From positions 427,702-491,701 of the forward strand of contig NW_008705571.1 of the NCBI RefSeq assembly GCF_000186865.1: DNA of 64,000 nt. Reading direction: 5' to 3'. The notes below the pieces were generated by a model. The model saw nothing but the letters and a program-made list of their open reading frames with translations, ran no database searches and was not told where the DNA came from. Both the position numbers and the translations under genes were made by a program. The stretch comes from Aureococcus anophagefferens (taxonomy: Eukaryota; Sar; Pelagophyceae; Pelagomonadales; Pelagomonadaceae). Below, piece after piece: positions 46,507-57,497 of this stretch (position 1 is its first letter; every line of letters starts with the position of its first letter).

Positions 46507-48079
46507 CTACCAGACGCCCCCGACCTTGGCCACCGTGGCCTCGTCCGCGACGCCGCACGTGTTCGCGTCCATCTGGAGGCGGATGTAGCCGTCCTCGCCC
46601 CAGGACGTCGACCAGGAGTTGCGCACGATCCAGTAGGGCTCCTCGCCCGTCGCGTCGTAGCCGACGAGCTGGACGCAGTGGTCGATGTCCGCGTAGGCGC
46701 CGGAGCACGCGTCGTACCGCAAAACGCCGCCGGTATAATCGTCCCAGGCGCCCGCGTTGACGCAGACGGCCGCGGGCGTCGCCTGGATCGTCTTCGCGAG
46801 CTCGCCGAGGTCCTGGTCGGCGCAGAGGCCCTCGCCGCAGGGGTCGGTGGCGAAGGCGTAGCCCTCGACCTGTGTGGAAATCAACCAGTGAGCTGGGACG
46901 TCCCGACCAAACTTTGAAATTCTCTAGCTCGGTCAAATCGAAGTCGATTCGGCTGATTTTTGGACGGATCGATTGCTCTCGTCGAGTTCTCGAAGCACAG
47001 CGGAAGTGCTTGTGTCAAAACATTCGAATACGCGCACATTGAAGTCGGGTTGAAGATTTGATTTGCACACAGGCCTCGACGGTCGCGTAGGGGCCGATGT
47101 AGTCGTACTCCGTCACGAGCTCGCTCAAATCCATGTCGCAGGCGTTGGTGCAGAAGGGGCCGAGGCACTCCTCGTCGGGCGTGAGGGCCTGCGTGTAGGG
47201 CCAGTAGGCCGCGGGCGACAGGCCGATCGCGCCCTTGATGTAGTCGTACGCGACGGTGACGTCGCCGCCGCCGCAGCCGAAGCAGCAGCCCTCCTCGGGG
47301 TCGTCGATGTACTTGGCGCAGGACGTCACCTGCTGGGCGCTGAGCACCACGGGCGGGCCGCCCGCGAGGTAGAACTGGGACTCGACCTGCTCCGTCGTCG
47401 AGAACGCCCAGCACGAGCCGCACTGGCCCTGGTTCTTCACGGGCGTGAGCACGTCGTCGACCTTGCGCCAGTCGACCTGGCCGTCCTCCCAGTCCACGTT
47501 CTTCGCCTTGGACCGCCACTCGTCGACGTCGAACTTCTCGTACGAGTCCTTGTACGTCTCGAACATCCCTCGGTCCTTGCGGCCGCGCGCGAACGCGGAC
47601 GTGCCCGGCGCGCGGTCCGCGTGCGCCGTGACGCCGAAGACGGGCTTGCCGTTGAGCGCGTTCTTCTCCGCGAGCTCGGCGACGCGCGCGTGGTAGTAGG
47701 ACCGCTTGAGCGCCTCGTCCTCGGGGCTCGCGTAGCTTTTTCGGAACCGCGCCTTGAACTCGATCCACTCCGCGTCCTCCGCGGCCGTGTACTCGACGTC
47801 CGGCACGACCGCGAGCGGCACGACCTCCGTCGTCGCTGCCGCGGCGGCGTCGTCCGTCGCGGCGTCTTTGAAATCGATGTGGCCGCCGTTCGTTGCTACG
47901 CCAAGGATGATCACCGCAGCAGCGCCGACCGCGATCATGGCCGTAGCGCCGCGCCAGCGCGCGCAGGGCCTGATCTGCTCCTTGGTAAGAGGAGAGAGCT
48001 CGTCGTCGAGCGTCTTCGAGCCATACTCGTCCATGATCGACGAGGTCGAGTCGAGGCAGCCCGGGCGCGCAGGACTCAT
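46507..48079 (-). CDS. Papain-family (C1A) cysteine protease, membrane-anchored, with introner
   Basis: Exons 47081-48079 and 46507-46869; 453 aa. The N-terminus has an uncleaved-looking hydrophobic anchor (ATAMIAVGAAAVIILGVA), then an I29-type propeptide (IEFKARFRKSYASPEDEALK). The mature enzyme has VDWRKVDDVLTPVKNQGQCG with the catalytic Cys in GSCWAFS, the catalytic His in DHCVQLVGY, and Asn in IVRNSWSTSWGEDGY. Splicing out 46870-47080 joins GPYAT to VEGYAFATDP without gain or loss, which supports the intron. It probably works in the lysosome/vacuole or at the cell surface. Confidence 0.92.
46870..47072 (-). mobile_element. Introner element B (203 bp) forming an intron
   Basis: On the coding strand the element starts CTGTGTGCAAATCAA and ends TTGATTTCCACACAG, inverted repeats matching at 14 of 15 positions. 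It is flanked by GTCGAGGC (47073-47080) and GTCGAGGG (46862-46869), an 8-bp duplication with one change. The GT donor lies in the upstream copy and the AG acceptor is the end of the element. It shares CGTCCAAAAATCAGCCGAA (46948-46966) and other short blocks in the same order with element A, so both belong to one family. Confidence 0.88.
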
Positions 48080-48266
48080 CTAGAAGATGAGAAGTGTCTT
48101 CACGGTGCTGTGGGTACACAACATCAACCAAGCTTCGTTGCACAGGGTACCGGGGTCTTCCTCTCCTTGCAGCCGGGCGCCCTTCAATAACCCGCGGGTC
48201 CCCGAGCCCACGCGCCAGCTGATGCGAGCGGCTGCACCTTCCAACATGGGTTTTGAGCTTAGTCCC

Positions 48267-49181
48267 CTACGCGGCGCCGGGCCGGGGGAGCATCTCCGGG
48301 TCGCAGAGCTCGGCGTCGAAGACGACGGCGCCGGGGCCGTCGTCGCCGGGCATCGGGCCGGTCCGGAACAGGAACTCCTCGAGCTTCGGGGGCTCGAAGG
48401 TCCGGACGTCGAGGTCGCGCAGGGCCTTCTCCTCGAGCTGTTCCAGGAGGTCGTCGTCCTTGTAGCGCATCTCCATGAGCTCGAGGTCGCTCGGCGGCGG
48501 GCGGTCGTCGCTGTCGAACTTTGGGATCTCAAAGTCCTTGACGAGGTTCGGCTCGTCGATGGCGTCGAGCGTCGCGATGAGCTCGTCGTTGTCGTGGAGC
48601 CGCCCGGCGGCGTGCTCGATGGGCTCGTAGTCGTCGCGCCAGCCGCCGTAGGCGCAGCTCGAGCCCGCGCGCATCTCCGCCGTGACGTCCTCGGGACCCA
48701 GAATCACCCGCGGGACCTTCGGCGCGGGCTCGGCTTTCGGGATCTCCGCGGGCTTCGGCGGCGCGGGCGCGGCTTTCGGCGCCTCCGCGGGCGCGGGCGC
48801 GGCTTTCGGGACCTCCGCGGGCGCGGCTTTCGGGACCTCCGCGCGCTGGGACAGCGCCTTGATGGCGCTCTTGGCGTCCGACAGCGGCGCCCGGAGCTGC
48901 GACTTGGCCGGCGTCGCGAACGTGAGCGTCCGCCCGGGCGTCGCCGAGGGCTTGAGGGCGCTCTTCGCGCCGTCGCGCGCCTTGTCGCCGACGGCCGTGT
49001 TGCCGTTCTTTATGTCCCCAAAGGCCACGCGCTTCGTCGTCGTCGGCGCCCCGAGGGCCTTGCGCGCCACCGGCGTGAAGAGGCTCTTCTTGAGCGCGCC
49101 CGACTTCTTCGTCGTCGTCGGGGCCGCCGCCGGCGCGTCCTCGAAGAATTTGATCGCCGTCGCGCGCTGGGGGAGCGCCAT
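48267..49181 (-). CDS. Securin/PANS-like candidate with destruction-box motif
   Basis: A 304-aa disordered protein. The N-terminal part is Lys-rich and has SLFTPVARKALG, which contains an RxxL destruction box of the type used by the APC/C (ARKALG, very close to the securin box), followed by RVAFGDIKNGN, which recalls the ALGDIxN box of cyclin B and plant patronus. The middle is a set of PKAAPAP repeats. The C-terminus is acidic and hydrophobic, as in securins (separase-binding side). A securin role is inference from layout; it could be another cell-cycle substrate. It is divergent to VPS26C. Confidence 0.45.
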   Translation of the reverse strand: MALPQRATAIKFFEDAPAAAPTTTKKSGALKKSLFTPVARKALGAPTTTKRVAFGDIKNGNTAVGDKARDGAKSALKPSATPGRTLTFATPAKSQLRAPLSDAKSAIKALSQRAEVPKAAPAEVPKAAPAPAEAPKAAPAPPKPAEIPKAEPAPKVPRVILGPEDVTAEMRAGSSCAYGGWRDDYEPIEHAAGRLHDNDELIATLDAIDEPNLVKDFEIPKFDSDDRPPPSDLELMEMRYKDDDLLEQLEEKALRDLDVRTFEPPKLEEFLFRTGPMPGDDGPGAVVFDAELCDPEMLPRPGAA

Positions 49182-49512
49182 CGTCTCTGGGGTCGATCGC
49201 AGCCCTGCGCGGGTGAGAGAGGGTCGGGTGCGGCTCGGGCGCGCGCGCGGCGCGAGTCAACGGCGTCGCGCCGTGTTCTGGCGGCGCGCGCGACCGTTCC
49301 GCCGTGTTCCGCCCAGAAAATATCGGCGTTTCGTGGTCTCCCGCGTGCAGTGCGCGCGCGGACGAGGTGTATGGTGTCAAGAAGGCCAGACACGGGCGCG
49401 CGCGCGCGTCAAACGCAGAGAGCTCGGCGCGCGCCAACAGCTGAGCAAAGTCAACTCGCGCGGGCCCCGATATTGCGGCCAAAGTTTACCGCCGCTGCCC
49501 ATCCACACAAGC
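49182..49512. other. Bidirectional promoter region
   Basis: 331 bp between the divergent securin-like and VPS26C genes. The CAGCCC at 49198-49204 is a weak match to the window's GGCAGCCC motif. No gene is recognised. Confidence 0.4.
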
Positions 49513-50436
49513 ATGGCGGCCCAGTCGGAGATCGAGCACAGCACGCTGGAAATCGCGCTCCGGCGCGTGGACCGCATCTACCGGCCCGGCGACGTCGTCG
49601 ACGGGAAGCTCATCGTGAGCGCGCGCAAGGGCTGGGCCCACAAGGGCATCTCCATGAAGGTCACGGGCAGCGCGCAGCTGCAGCTGTCGCACCGGTCCAT
49701 GGGGCTCTTCGAGAGCGTGAGCAGCGTGCGGCCGCGGGAGCTGTTGCGGACGCAGATCGAGCTGACGCCGCCCGGGCGCTTCCCCGACGGCGTCACGGAG
49801 ATCCCCTTCGAGTTCGAGCTGCAGGCGCTCGCCGGCGAGGCGCTGCACGAGAGCTACCACGGCGTCTACATCAACGTCTGCTACACCATGGCCTGCGAGT
49901 GCAAGCGGGGCGTCATGTCCAAGCCCCTCGAGCGCGACATCGAGTTCATCGTCGAGGTGCCGTCGAAGGAGAGCCCGCCAGCGGACCCGCGCGCGTTCTC
50001 GATCACGCCGGAGTCGCTGGAGAACGTCCGCGCGTCGTCCGTCGCCGCCATCCCGCGCTTCAAGGTCTCGGGCAAGCTCCACCGCCAGTCCTGCCCCATC
50101 AACCTGCCGTTCACGGGCGAGTTCGTCGTCGAGGAGTCCCAGGCGAGCGTCAAGTCCATCGAGCTCCAGCTCGTCCGATCCGAGACGGTCCGCCACCCGG
50201 AGAGCGGCAACACCGCGCGGGAGGCGACGGAGATCCAGAACATCCAGATCGCCGAGGGCGACGTCTGCCGCAACCTCGTCATCCCCATCTACATGATCTT
50301 CCCGCGCCTCTTCACGTGCCCGACGATGATCACCGACGACTTCAAGGTCGAGTTCGAGGTCAACCTCATCGTCATCTTCGGCGACGGCTACATGATCACG
50401 GAGAACTTCCCCATCAAGCTCCACCGCTACCGCTGA
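49513..50436 (+). CDS. VPS26C: VPS26C (DSCR3), Retriever complex subunit
   Basis: A 307-aa arrestin-fold protein of the Retriever complex, which recycles membrane cargo from endosomes. The match to VPS26C is nearly continuous: VDRIYRPGDVVDGKLIVSA, PGRFPDGVTEIPFEFELQ, YHGVYINVCYTMACECKRG, RDIEFIVEVP, SIELQLVRSETV, EATEIQNIQIAEGDVCRNL, PIYMIFPRLFTCPTM and the C-terminal ITENFPIKLHRYR. It is distinct from the retromer VPS26A/B. Intronless; the length equals the family's. Confidence 0.95.
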   Translation: MAAQSEIEHSTLEIALRRVDRIYRPGDVVDGKLIVSARKGWAHKGISMKVTGSAQLQLSHRSMGLFESVSSVRPRELLRTQIELTPPGRFPDGVTEIPFEFELQALAGEALHESYHGVYINVCYTMACECKRGVMSKPLERDIEFIVEVPSKESPPADPRAFSITPESLENVRASSVAAIPRFKVSGKLHRQSCPINLPFTGEFVVEESQASVKSIELQLVRSETVRHPESGNTAREATEIQNIQIAEGDVCRNLVIPIYMIFPRLFTCPTMITDDFKVEFEVNLIVIFGDGYMITENFPIKLHRYR

Positions 50437-50464
50437 ATGGGCGCGTTCCTACAGTAAGGGAAGA

Positions 50465-53400
50465 TTACCGCTTCTCGAAGGCGAAGAGGCCGAAGAAGAG
50501 GCACGTGAGCAGGTCCGCGCCGGCGCCGAACGCGACGAGCGCGAGGTGGTCCGCGAGCGCGTCGTCGGCGTCGAAGCCGAAGCAGTGGAGGATGGCCTCG
50601 CCGGGATAGGGACCCGTGCGAATTTTCGACGAGCCGACCTTGGACGAGATGTAGAGATCCTCGACGAGCGCGAACTCGTGCGCGACCAAAGCCTCGTACG
50701 CGTAGGACATGGGCAGGCACGACGCCAGGGCCCGCCAGACGGGCGCCAGGTCCGCCGGGTTGATGAAGAAACCGCTCAGCAATAAATTGAAGAGGAGCAG
50801 CAGGCTCGTCGCCGCGCTCGCGATCGCGTTCGAGCTCGCGACCGCGCCGACGGCGCGGCCCGTCGCCGCGAGCACGTAGTGGATCTGGAAGGCGGCGAGC
50901 ACGAAGCCCAGGGCGTGGTTGTAGGTCTTCGCCGCGTGGCTCAGGCCCACGACCAAGCCCGCGAGCGCCAGCGGCGGCGCGACGCGGAGCGGCAGCGCGT
51001 CGCCGACGTACGCGGCGGCCGCGAACGCCTGCGCGAAGCCGTAGGAGTCGCGCTCCCGCGCCAGGAGCCGCGCCGCGCGCCGGCTCCTCGGCGGCGCCGA
51101 CAGCGCCGACAGCCCCAGCGACGTGCAGAGCACGAACGCGAGGCCCAGCCGGTCCTGGATGCCCGCGGCCTGCCCGTTCCGCGACGGCAGGTCCTCGTAG
51201 ACCAGCCCGAGGATGGCTCCCACGACGAGCGCGGGGACGTACTGCAGCACCAATAGAGGCCCGTCCCGCAGGCACTGGCGCCGCTCGCGCGTCGCCAGGA
51301 GGCAGAGCGCCTGGAAGCCGCCGACGGGCGCGGGCCGCGCGCGGCGCCGGCCGCGCCTTTGGGGCGACGGCGCATCCGCCGCGTCCGACGCCGCCACCGC
51401 CAGCCCGCCGGGCGCCTGGGCGAGGTCGAGCATGGCGTCGGCCGGGTTCGAGGCCATGGGCCCGTCCGCGGCGCGCGCGTCGAGCGCCGCGCGGACGTCG
51501 GCCGGCGTCCCGCAGACGCGGAGCCGCCCGCGGACGAGGAGCGCGACGCGGTCCAGCGCGACGAAGATCTCGCGCCGCGGCTGGTGGAGCACGGCGACCA
51601 CGGTCACGCCGAGGCGGCTCACGTCCTGGAGGCGCCGGCAGACCACGAGCGCCGTCGCCGCGTCCAGGCCCGTCGTCGGCTCGTCGCAGAACAGCAGCTG
51701 CCGCTTCGCGAGCAGGGTCGTCGCGAGGGTGACCCGCCGCCGCTGGCCGCCGCTGGCCTTGCCCAGCCGCGTCTCCTCGTAGCAGCGCGCGTCCAGCGCC
51801 AGCGCGTCGGCCTCGGCGCGCGCGACGCGCCGCTTCCGCGCGGCCGGCCACGCGCCCGGGAGCCGCAGCTTCGCGTGGAACGTCAGGTGCTCGCGGCACG
51901 TGAGGTGCGGGGGCAGCACGTCGTCCTGGGGCGCGAAGGCGCTGCTGAGGCGCCGCTGGCGCGCCGTCGCGGCGTCGAGCGTCCCGCCGTCGACGGCGCC
52001 CGGGCCCAGAAAGTGGCGCCGGCTCAGGTCCACGGCGCCCCGCGCGCGGCCCGACGTCCGCCGCCCGGCCAAAACATCCAGCAGCGACGACTTGCCCGCG
52101 CCCGACGGCCCGAGCAGCGCCGTGACGCCGCCCGGCGCCGCGGACAGCGACACGCGGTCGAGCACGGGCGCGGCGACGCCCGCGAGCGCGAGCGACACGT
52201 CGCGGCACGCGAGCCGCGGCGGCGGCGCCTCGCCGAAGAGCGCGTCGTCGTCGTCCTCCGGCGGCGGCAGCGGCGCCTCGGGCGGGGGCACGCAGGCCGC
52301 GGCGACGGCGAGGCACGCGGCGCCCGCCGCGGAGACGCACGCGAGCGCGAGGAGCGCGCGCGACTTCGGCGCGACGGCCAGCAGCGCGGGCAGCGCCGCG
52401 GGGCCGACGTTGAGCAGGGCCCCGACGACGCCCGTCGCCACGGGGAGCGCCTCGGGCGGCGACACGACCGTGATCGTCGCCCAGAAGAGCGTGTTGAAGA
52501 CGGACCAGCCCGCGCTGAGGACCAAGGTGCCGTACGCGAGGCCGCTCGACCCGTCGCCGTAGTACGCGCCAAAGGCCAGGGGGAAGCTGAGCGCGCTCAC
52601 GGCCGCGGCGACGAGGCGCGCCGTGAGCGCCGACCGCTTTTTGTCCACCAGGAAGCCCACCGCGGGCCCCAGGACCACGATGGCCGCCTCGGGGCAGAGG
52701 ATGAGCCCGTCGGCCGCCGCGACGCTCAGGCCGAAGCGGCCCGCGAGGATCTTCGACCCGAGCGCGAGCCAGGTCACGGCGCCCGCGTAGACCAGCGCGC
52801 CGCCGAGGGCGTACCACCAGAACGTCGCCGGCAGCGCCGCCAGCGCCGCCTGGACCGGGAGGCGCGGCGGCGGCGGCGGCGCCGGCGACCCGTTGAGCGA
52901 CGCGTACGGCGCCCGGTCCCCTTCGACGCGGCGGACGACGCGCTGCGCGACCAGCGCGAACCCGAAACTCGCCGCGCCGACGGCGCCCGCGGCGTAGAGG
53001 GGCGCGTCGAGCCCGAAGGCCGCGAGGAGCGCCGGCGACAGGCCGAACGTCGCGACGGAGCCGACCCTCAACAGCGCGTTCGTGACCCCGACGACCTTGG
53101 CCCAGTCGTCGCGGAAGATGGGCCCCATGAACGGAATGCTCCCGAGGTCGATGGCCTCGTAGCAGGCGCCGAGCACGCAGCGCGCCCCGAGCAGCAGGGG
53201 GAAGCTCCGCGCGCCGACGCCCGCGGCCCAGAGCGCGTGGCCCGCGCACGCGCAGCCCGTGAAAAACACGAGCGGCGCCGTCGCGTCCGCCGCCGCCTGG
53301 GCCATGGCGCCGGCCACCAAGGGCATGAACACGTTGGGCACGTAGTAGACGTTGTGGAGCAGGCCGAACTGGAGGCTCGACATGGGCCACCGCGCCTCGA

Positions 53401-56400
53401 GCGCCTCTTGGAGCGCGCTCGGCGTGTCGCGCGCGTAGTGGTTCGCGAAGACGACGCCCCCGACGAGCGCCGGCAGGGCCCAGGCGATGGCCGGCCGCTT
53501 CGTTCGTAGCGCCTCGCCGCCGGCGTCGTCGACGCGGCGGAGCGGCGGCGGCGGCGCGGGCTCGCCGTCGGACCGCGCGTCGTCGTCCGTCAGCAGCCGC
53601 TCGCTCGAGCCCCACGCGTGGCCGAGGTGGCGCGGCACGGGCCGCCCCCGCGGCGGGCTGTCGCTCAGCTGGAGCTCCGGGTCGTCGACGGCGGGGATCT
53701 CGACGCTCCGGGGGCCGCAGACGGACCGCGCGCGCCGCGCGGCGCCCGACACTCGTTCCCGGAGCGTCCGGTGCCACGACCGGCCGCGCTCGTCGTCGCC
53801 GTCGGAGAAGTCCGGCGACGACTTGAGGGAGTGGGCCGCGGCCGCCACGCCGAGGCAGCAGGCCGCGACGAGCGCGAGGCGCGCGAGCGCGGCGTCCGCG
53901 GCCGCCGGCCGCGTCGGCAGGCTCAGCGTCGACAGGATCGCGTTCACGTCCACGGTGATGGACGGGAACGTCGGGTCGCACTTGTGGCCGTCGATGACGT
54001 AGCGCTCGAGGTGGCCCACCGTGTCCTTGGCGCCGGCGAACTCGCCGACGACGGCCGCGCGGAACGCGTAGAAGAGCGCGTCCGCGGCGGCCGCCGCGCG
54101 GACCAGCGACTGGCTCAGCGCCGCGACGACGCCGCCGCCGCCGGTCTCGATGGCCGCGCCGTGGTGCGCCGTCGTGTCGCTGTCGACGCCGACGGCGACG
54201 CCGCCGAAGAGCGCCGCGAAGAGCGCGCCTAAAGACCCGAGCGCGCTCGCGACGTCCGGCGGCGGCCGGAGCGCGCCGAGCGCGAGCGCGAGGGAGCCCG
54301 CGGCGGCGCTCGCGAGGCCCAGGGCGCTCGCGAAGCGTAGGGCGCAGAACCCCGCGCAGCGCGGCCGCAGGTTGCAGTAGGGGTAGACGACGAGCGCGAG
54401 CAGCAGCGCGGGGAGCACGCGCAGCAGGACGAGGTCGGACCCGAGCACGGACACGAGGTGCGGCAGCGGCCCGTACAAACCGCCGACGGCGACGCGCTCC
54501 GCGTCGGCGACGGCCGCGTCCTCGCGGAACGTCGACAGGGCGCTCAGCGCCAGGAGCTGGAGGAAGAAGAGCGCGAAGAAGATCGCGCCGATGCGCCGCT
54601 GCGCGCCGCCGAGGTCCTTGGGCAGGTCGCTGTCGATGGACCCGAGGCACACCGCCGCCGCGAGGGCGCCGCCGGCGTGGAGGCACAGGAGGCTCGGCGC
54701 GCGGAAGACGCGCAGCAGCTGGCGGTCCAGGAGGATGGCGAGCTGGCGCCGCGGCGGCAGCCGCTCGAAGCGCGCGCGCCGCAATACCTCGCGCGGGTCC
54801 GGCGCCTCGCCGACGGCGCCGGCGGACCTCGACCGCCGCAGGCCGGGCGCGAGGGCCTTGGACAGGCGCTCCTCGTCGTCGTCGCTGGACCCGCGGCGCC
54901 GCCGCCGCGCGGGCGACGGCGCGGCCGCGGCGCCGCCGGCGCCGTCGGGCGTCCGCGGCCGCTCGGGCGCCTCGTCGCCGCCGCCGTCGTCGTCGAGGCC
55001 GGCGAGGGCGCCGGCGCCGCGCGCGGCGATGGCGTCGAGGAGCACGTCGCCCGGGTTCTCGCAGCCGCCCGGCTCGAGCGCCGCGGCGACGCGCCGCGCG
55101 CGCGCGACGGAGCCGCGCCACGCGACGGCGCCTTTGCAGACAACGCAGAGGCCGTCCAAACTCAAGAAGATCTCGGGCCGCGGCTGGTGCATCGTCGCGA
55201 GCACGGCGACGGGCGCCGCGTCCGCGCCGCCGCGCGCGACGCGCCGCAGCGACCGCGCGAGGCGCAGCGCCGCGCGCGAGTCGAGGCGGCTCGTCGGCTC
55301 GTCGAGGAGCAGCGCCGCGGGCGTGCCCAGGAGCTCGGCGGCCACGGAGACGCGCCGCGCCTCGCCGCCGGAGACGCCGCGCTCGCCGTCCGCGGCGTCG
55401 TCGTCCGCGTCGCCGCGCGCGCCGAGCCGCGTCGCCGCGCACGTCTCGAGCTCGAGGACGGCGAGGACCGCGGCGACGCGCGCGGCGAGCGCCGCGGCGT
55501 CGGCGCGGTCGCCGAGGCGCAGCTCCGCGTGGAAGAGGAGGTGCTCCGCGACCGTCAGCGTCTGCGGCAGCGCGCCGTCGTCCTGGGGCACGAACGCGAG
55601 CGTCGCGCGCCGCTCCGCCGCGCAGAGCGCCGCGCCGCCGAGGGACACGGACCCGGAGACGCGGCCCCTGGCGCGGCCGCCGACGCAGCGCAGCAGGCTC
55701 GACTTGCCCGCGCCGCTCGGGCCGAGNNNNNNNNNNNNNNNNNNNNNNNNNNNNNNNNNNNNNNNNNNNNNNNNNNGCCGCTGATGCCGGCGACGGCGCG
55801 GCGCTGCTACCTGAACCAGAAGCACACGGGCGTCGACGGCTTCCCGCTCACGTGCCACGTGGGCAACTGCCTCTACAACGCGTCGCAGCACAACAGCACG
55901 CCGCCGTCGATCGTCGACGACGACGTCCACTTCCGCGAGCCGCGGCCCCAGCGCGGCGTCGTGCCCCAGCTCGTCGCCCTCGGCGCCGCCGTCCTCGCCC
56001 TCGCCGCCTCCGCGGCGGCGCCGAGCTCCGCGACGAGCGCGGCGCCGCGGCGCCGGAGCGGCGACGTCGCGTAGGCCGCCGCCGCGCCGGCGGCGAGGGC
56101 GAGGACGGCGGCGCCGAGGGCGACGAGCTGGGGCACGACGCCGCGCTGGGGCCGCGGCTCGCGGAAGTGGACGTCGTCGTCGACGATCGACGGCGGCGTG
56201 CTGTTGTGCTGCGACGCGTTGTAGAGGCAGTTGCCCACGTGGCACGTGAGCGGGAAGCCGTCGACGCCCGTGTGCTTCTGGTTCAGGTAGCAGCGCCGCG
56301 CCGTCGCCGGCATCAGCGGCTCGCTCGCGTCGAGCTCGCAGGAGAACGTCGTCGCGGGCCCGTTCCAGAAGATCTCCGTCGGCTGGCAGCCGTCCTCCGT

Positions 56401-57321
56401 GCCCGCGGCGCAGCACAGCGGGTTGTTCACGTGGTAGCGGTGGCCGTGCATGACGTCGTCGTCGTCGCCGTCCTTGGGCTTGCAGCAGCCGAAGACCGAC
56501 TTCTTGACGCACTCGTTCTCGCAGACGTAGTGGTGCTTGCACGGGTCGTACGTCCACCCGGGGCACTCGTCGAGGCCCGCGGGCGGGCAGTCGATGGCCG
56601 TGGCGCCGCAGGTCAGCGTCAGGCATTTCTTCGTATCGTCCCAGGCGCAGACGTCGTTGGCGTAGGAGCAGCCCGTGAGGTTGCCCTCGAAGTACGCCGC
56701 GTAGTCGTAGAAGTTCTGCTTCGGAAAGTGCACGTTGTCGTCGCGGAACGTGCCGAGGCGCCAGGCGACCTCGGCGCGCTCCGCGAAGGCGACGACGTCG
56801 AAGGACGCGCCGGGCAGGTCCGTGTACCCGCAGTACGCGTTCTCGATGCCCGAGCCGCAGGGCACGCAGCTGAAGCGCTTCCCGACGTCGAGCTCCTCGG
56901 CCGTCGGCTCGACGAGGCCCGCGGTGCAGTTGTAGGCGTCCACCGTCGTCCCCGTCTTCGGGTCCCGGCGCGACGGGCACGCGGCCAGCGTCTCGCAGAC
57001 GTCGCACGCGGTCCCGTTCCAGCCGTCGCAGCACCGGCCCCACGACCGCTCGAAGACGGCCGCGTCGCCGCGCGCGGGCGCGTTGAGCGCGGCCCACTGG
57101 TCGTTCCCCTGTTCGGCGCAGGCGCAGGTCGCGCAGTTGTCCGTCTGCACGTCCTTGTTCCCCTTGGCGCTCTCGAGGTACGCGAAGAGCGTCGCGTTGT
57201 TGGCGCAGGTCGGCGCCGTCTCCTTGGGGTGCGCGCACGCGGCGGACACGTCGTGGGGCACGACGGCGGCCGACGCCGCCGCGAGCAGCAGCAGCATGCG
57301 GCCGTGCGACGAGGGCGCCAT
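50465..57321 (-). CDS. Giant ABCG-MFS-ABCG fusion transporter with Cys-rich ectodomain (gapped)
   Basis: From the 5' end: signal peptide (MLLLLAAASAAVVPHDVSA); a ~380-residue Cys-rich ectodomain; TM (VVPQLVALGAAVLALAA); an inverted repeat and gap. Then, in one uninterrupted frame of ~1,754 codons (55726-50465): NBD1 (LGPSGAGKSS, GVSGGEARRVSV, ALLLDEPTSRLD), an ABCG TMD (about 54760-53830), an MFS carrier with 12 predicted TMs (about 53505-52280; first TM AIAWALPALVGG, MFSD1-like), NBD2 (LLGPSGAGKSSLLDVLAG, KASGGQRRRVTL, FCDEPTTGLDAAT) and a second TMD (about 51330-50480). The N-terminal ectodomain plus NBD-first order resembles plant and stramenopile ABCG24/28-type transporters. No stop separates the parts. 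The linker before NBD1 is lost in the gap. Confidence 0.72.
55727..55776. other. Assembly gap (50 N)
   Basis: A nominal-size gap between Walker A of NBD1 and one arm of an inverted repeat. The sequence linking the ectodomain TM to NBD1 is missing here. Confidence 0.95.
55777..56320. repeat. 232-bp perfect inverted repeat with 80-bp spacer
   Basis: Arms 55777-56008 and 56089-56320 are reverse complements. Both encode the same ectodomain end (from PLMPATARRCYLNQKHTGVD to the TM), the true copy being on the minus strand. The left arm abuts the gap. A chimeric fold-back in a read or contig end is the simplest explanation. Confidence 0.92.
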
Positions 57322-57444
57322 CGCAGCGGGCGAGGCCGCAGCGGGCGAGGCAGTGGCCGGCGCACGCGCAAGGCGCGATCGGCCCCGAAGAGAAGCATTT
57401 CGTTGCCACAGAAAGATCACAGAACGTGTACGTCAAGTTGAAGT

Positions 57445-57453
57445 GGGCTGCCC
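57445..57453 (-). promoter_or_regulatory. GGGCAGCCC motif upstream of the ABC fusion gene
   Basis: On the minus strand it reads GGGCAGCCCACTTCAACTTG, about 125 bp before the ATG at 57321. It matches the 60213-60222 copy through GGGCAGCCCACTT. Confidence 0.35.
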
Positions 57454-57497
57454 ATGATGGAGAGCCCGCACTTGGCGCTGCGCTCTAGGCTCGAGTG

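Noticed and set aside
55777..56074. A plus-strand gene encoding the same Cys-rich ectodomain end
   Set aside because: It is the reverse-complement copy in the 232-bp inverted repeat beside the gap, most likely an assembly chimera.
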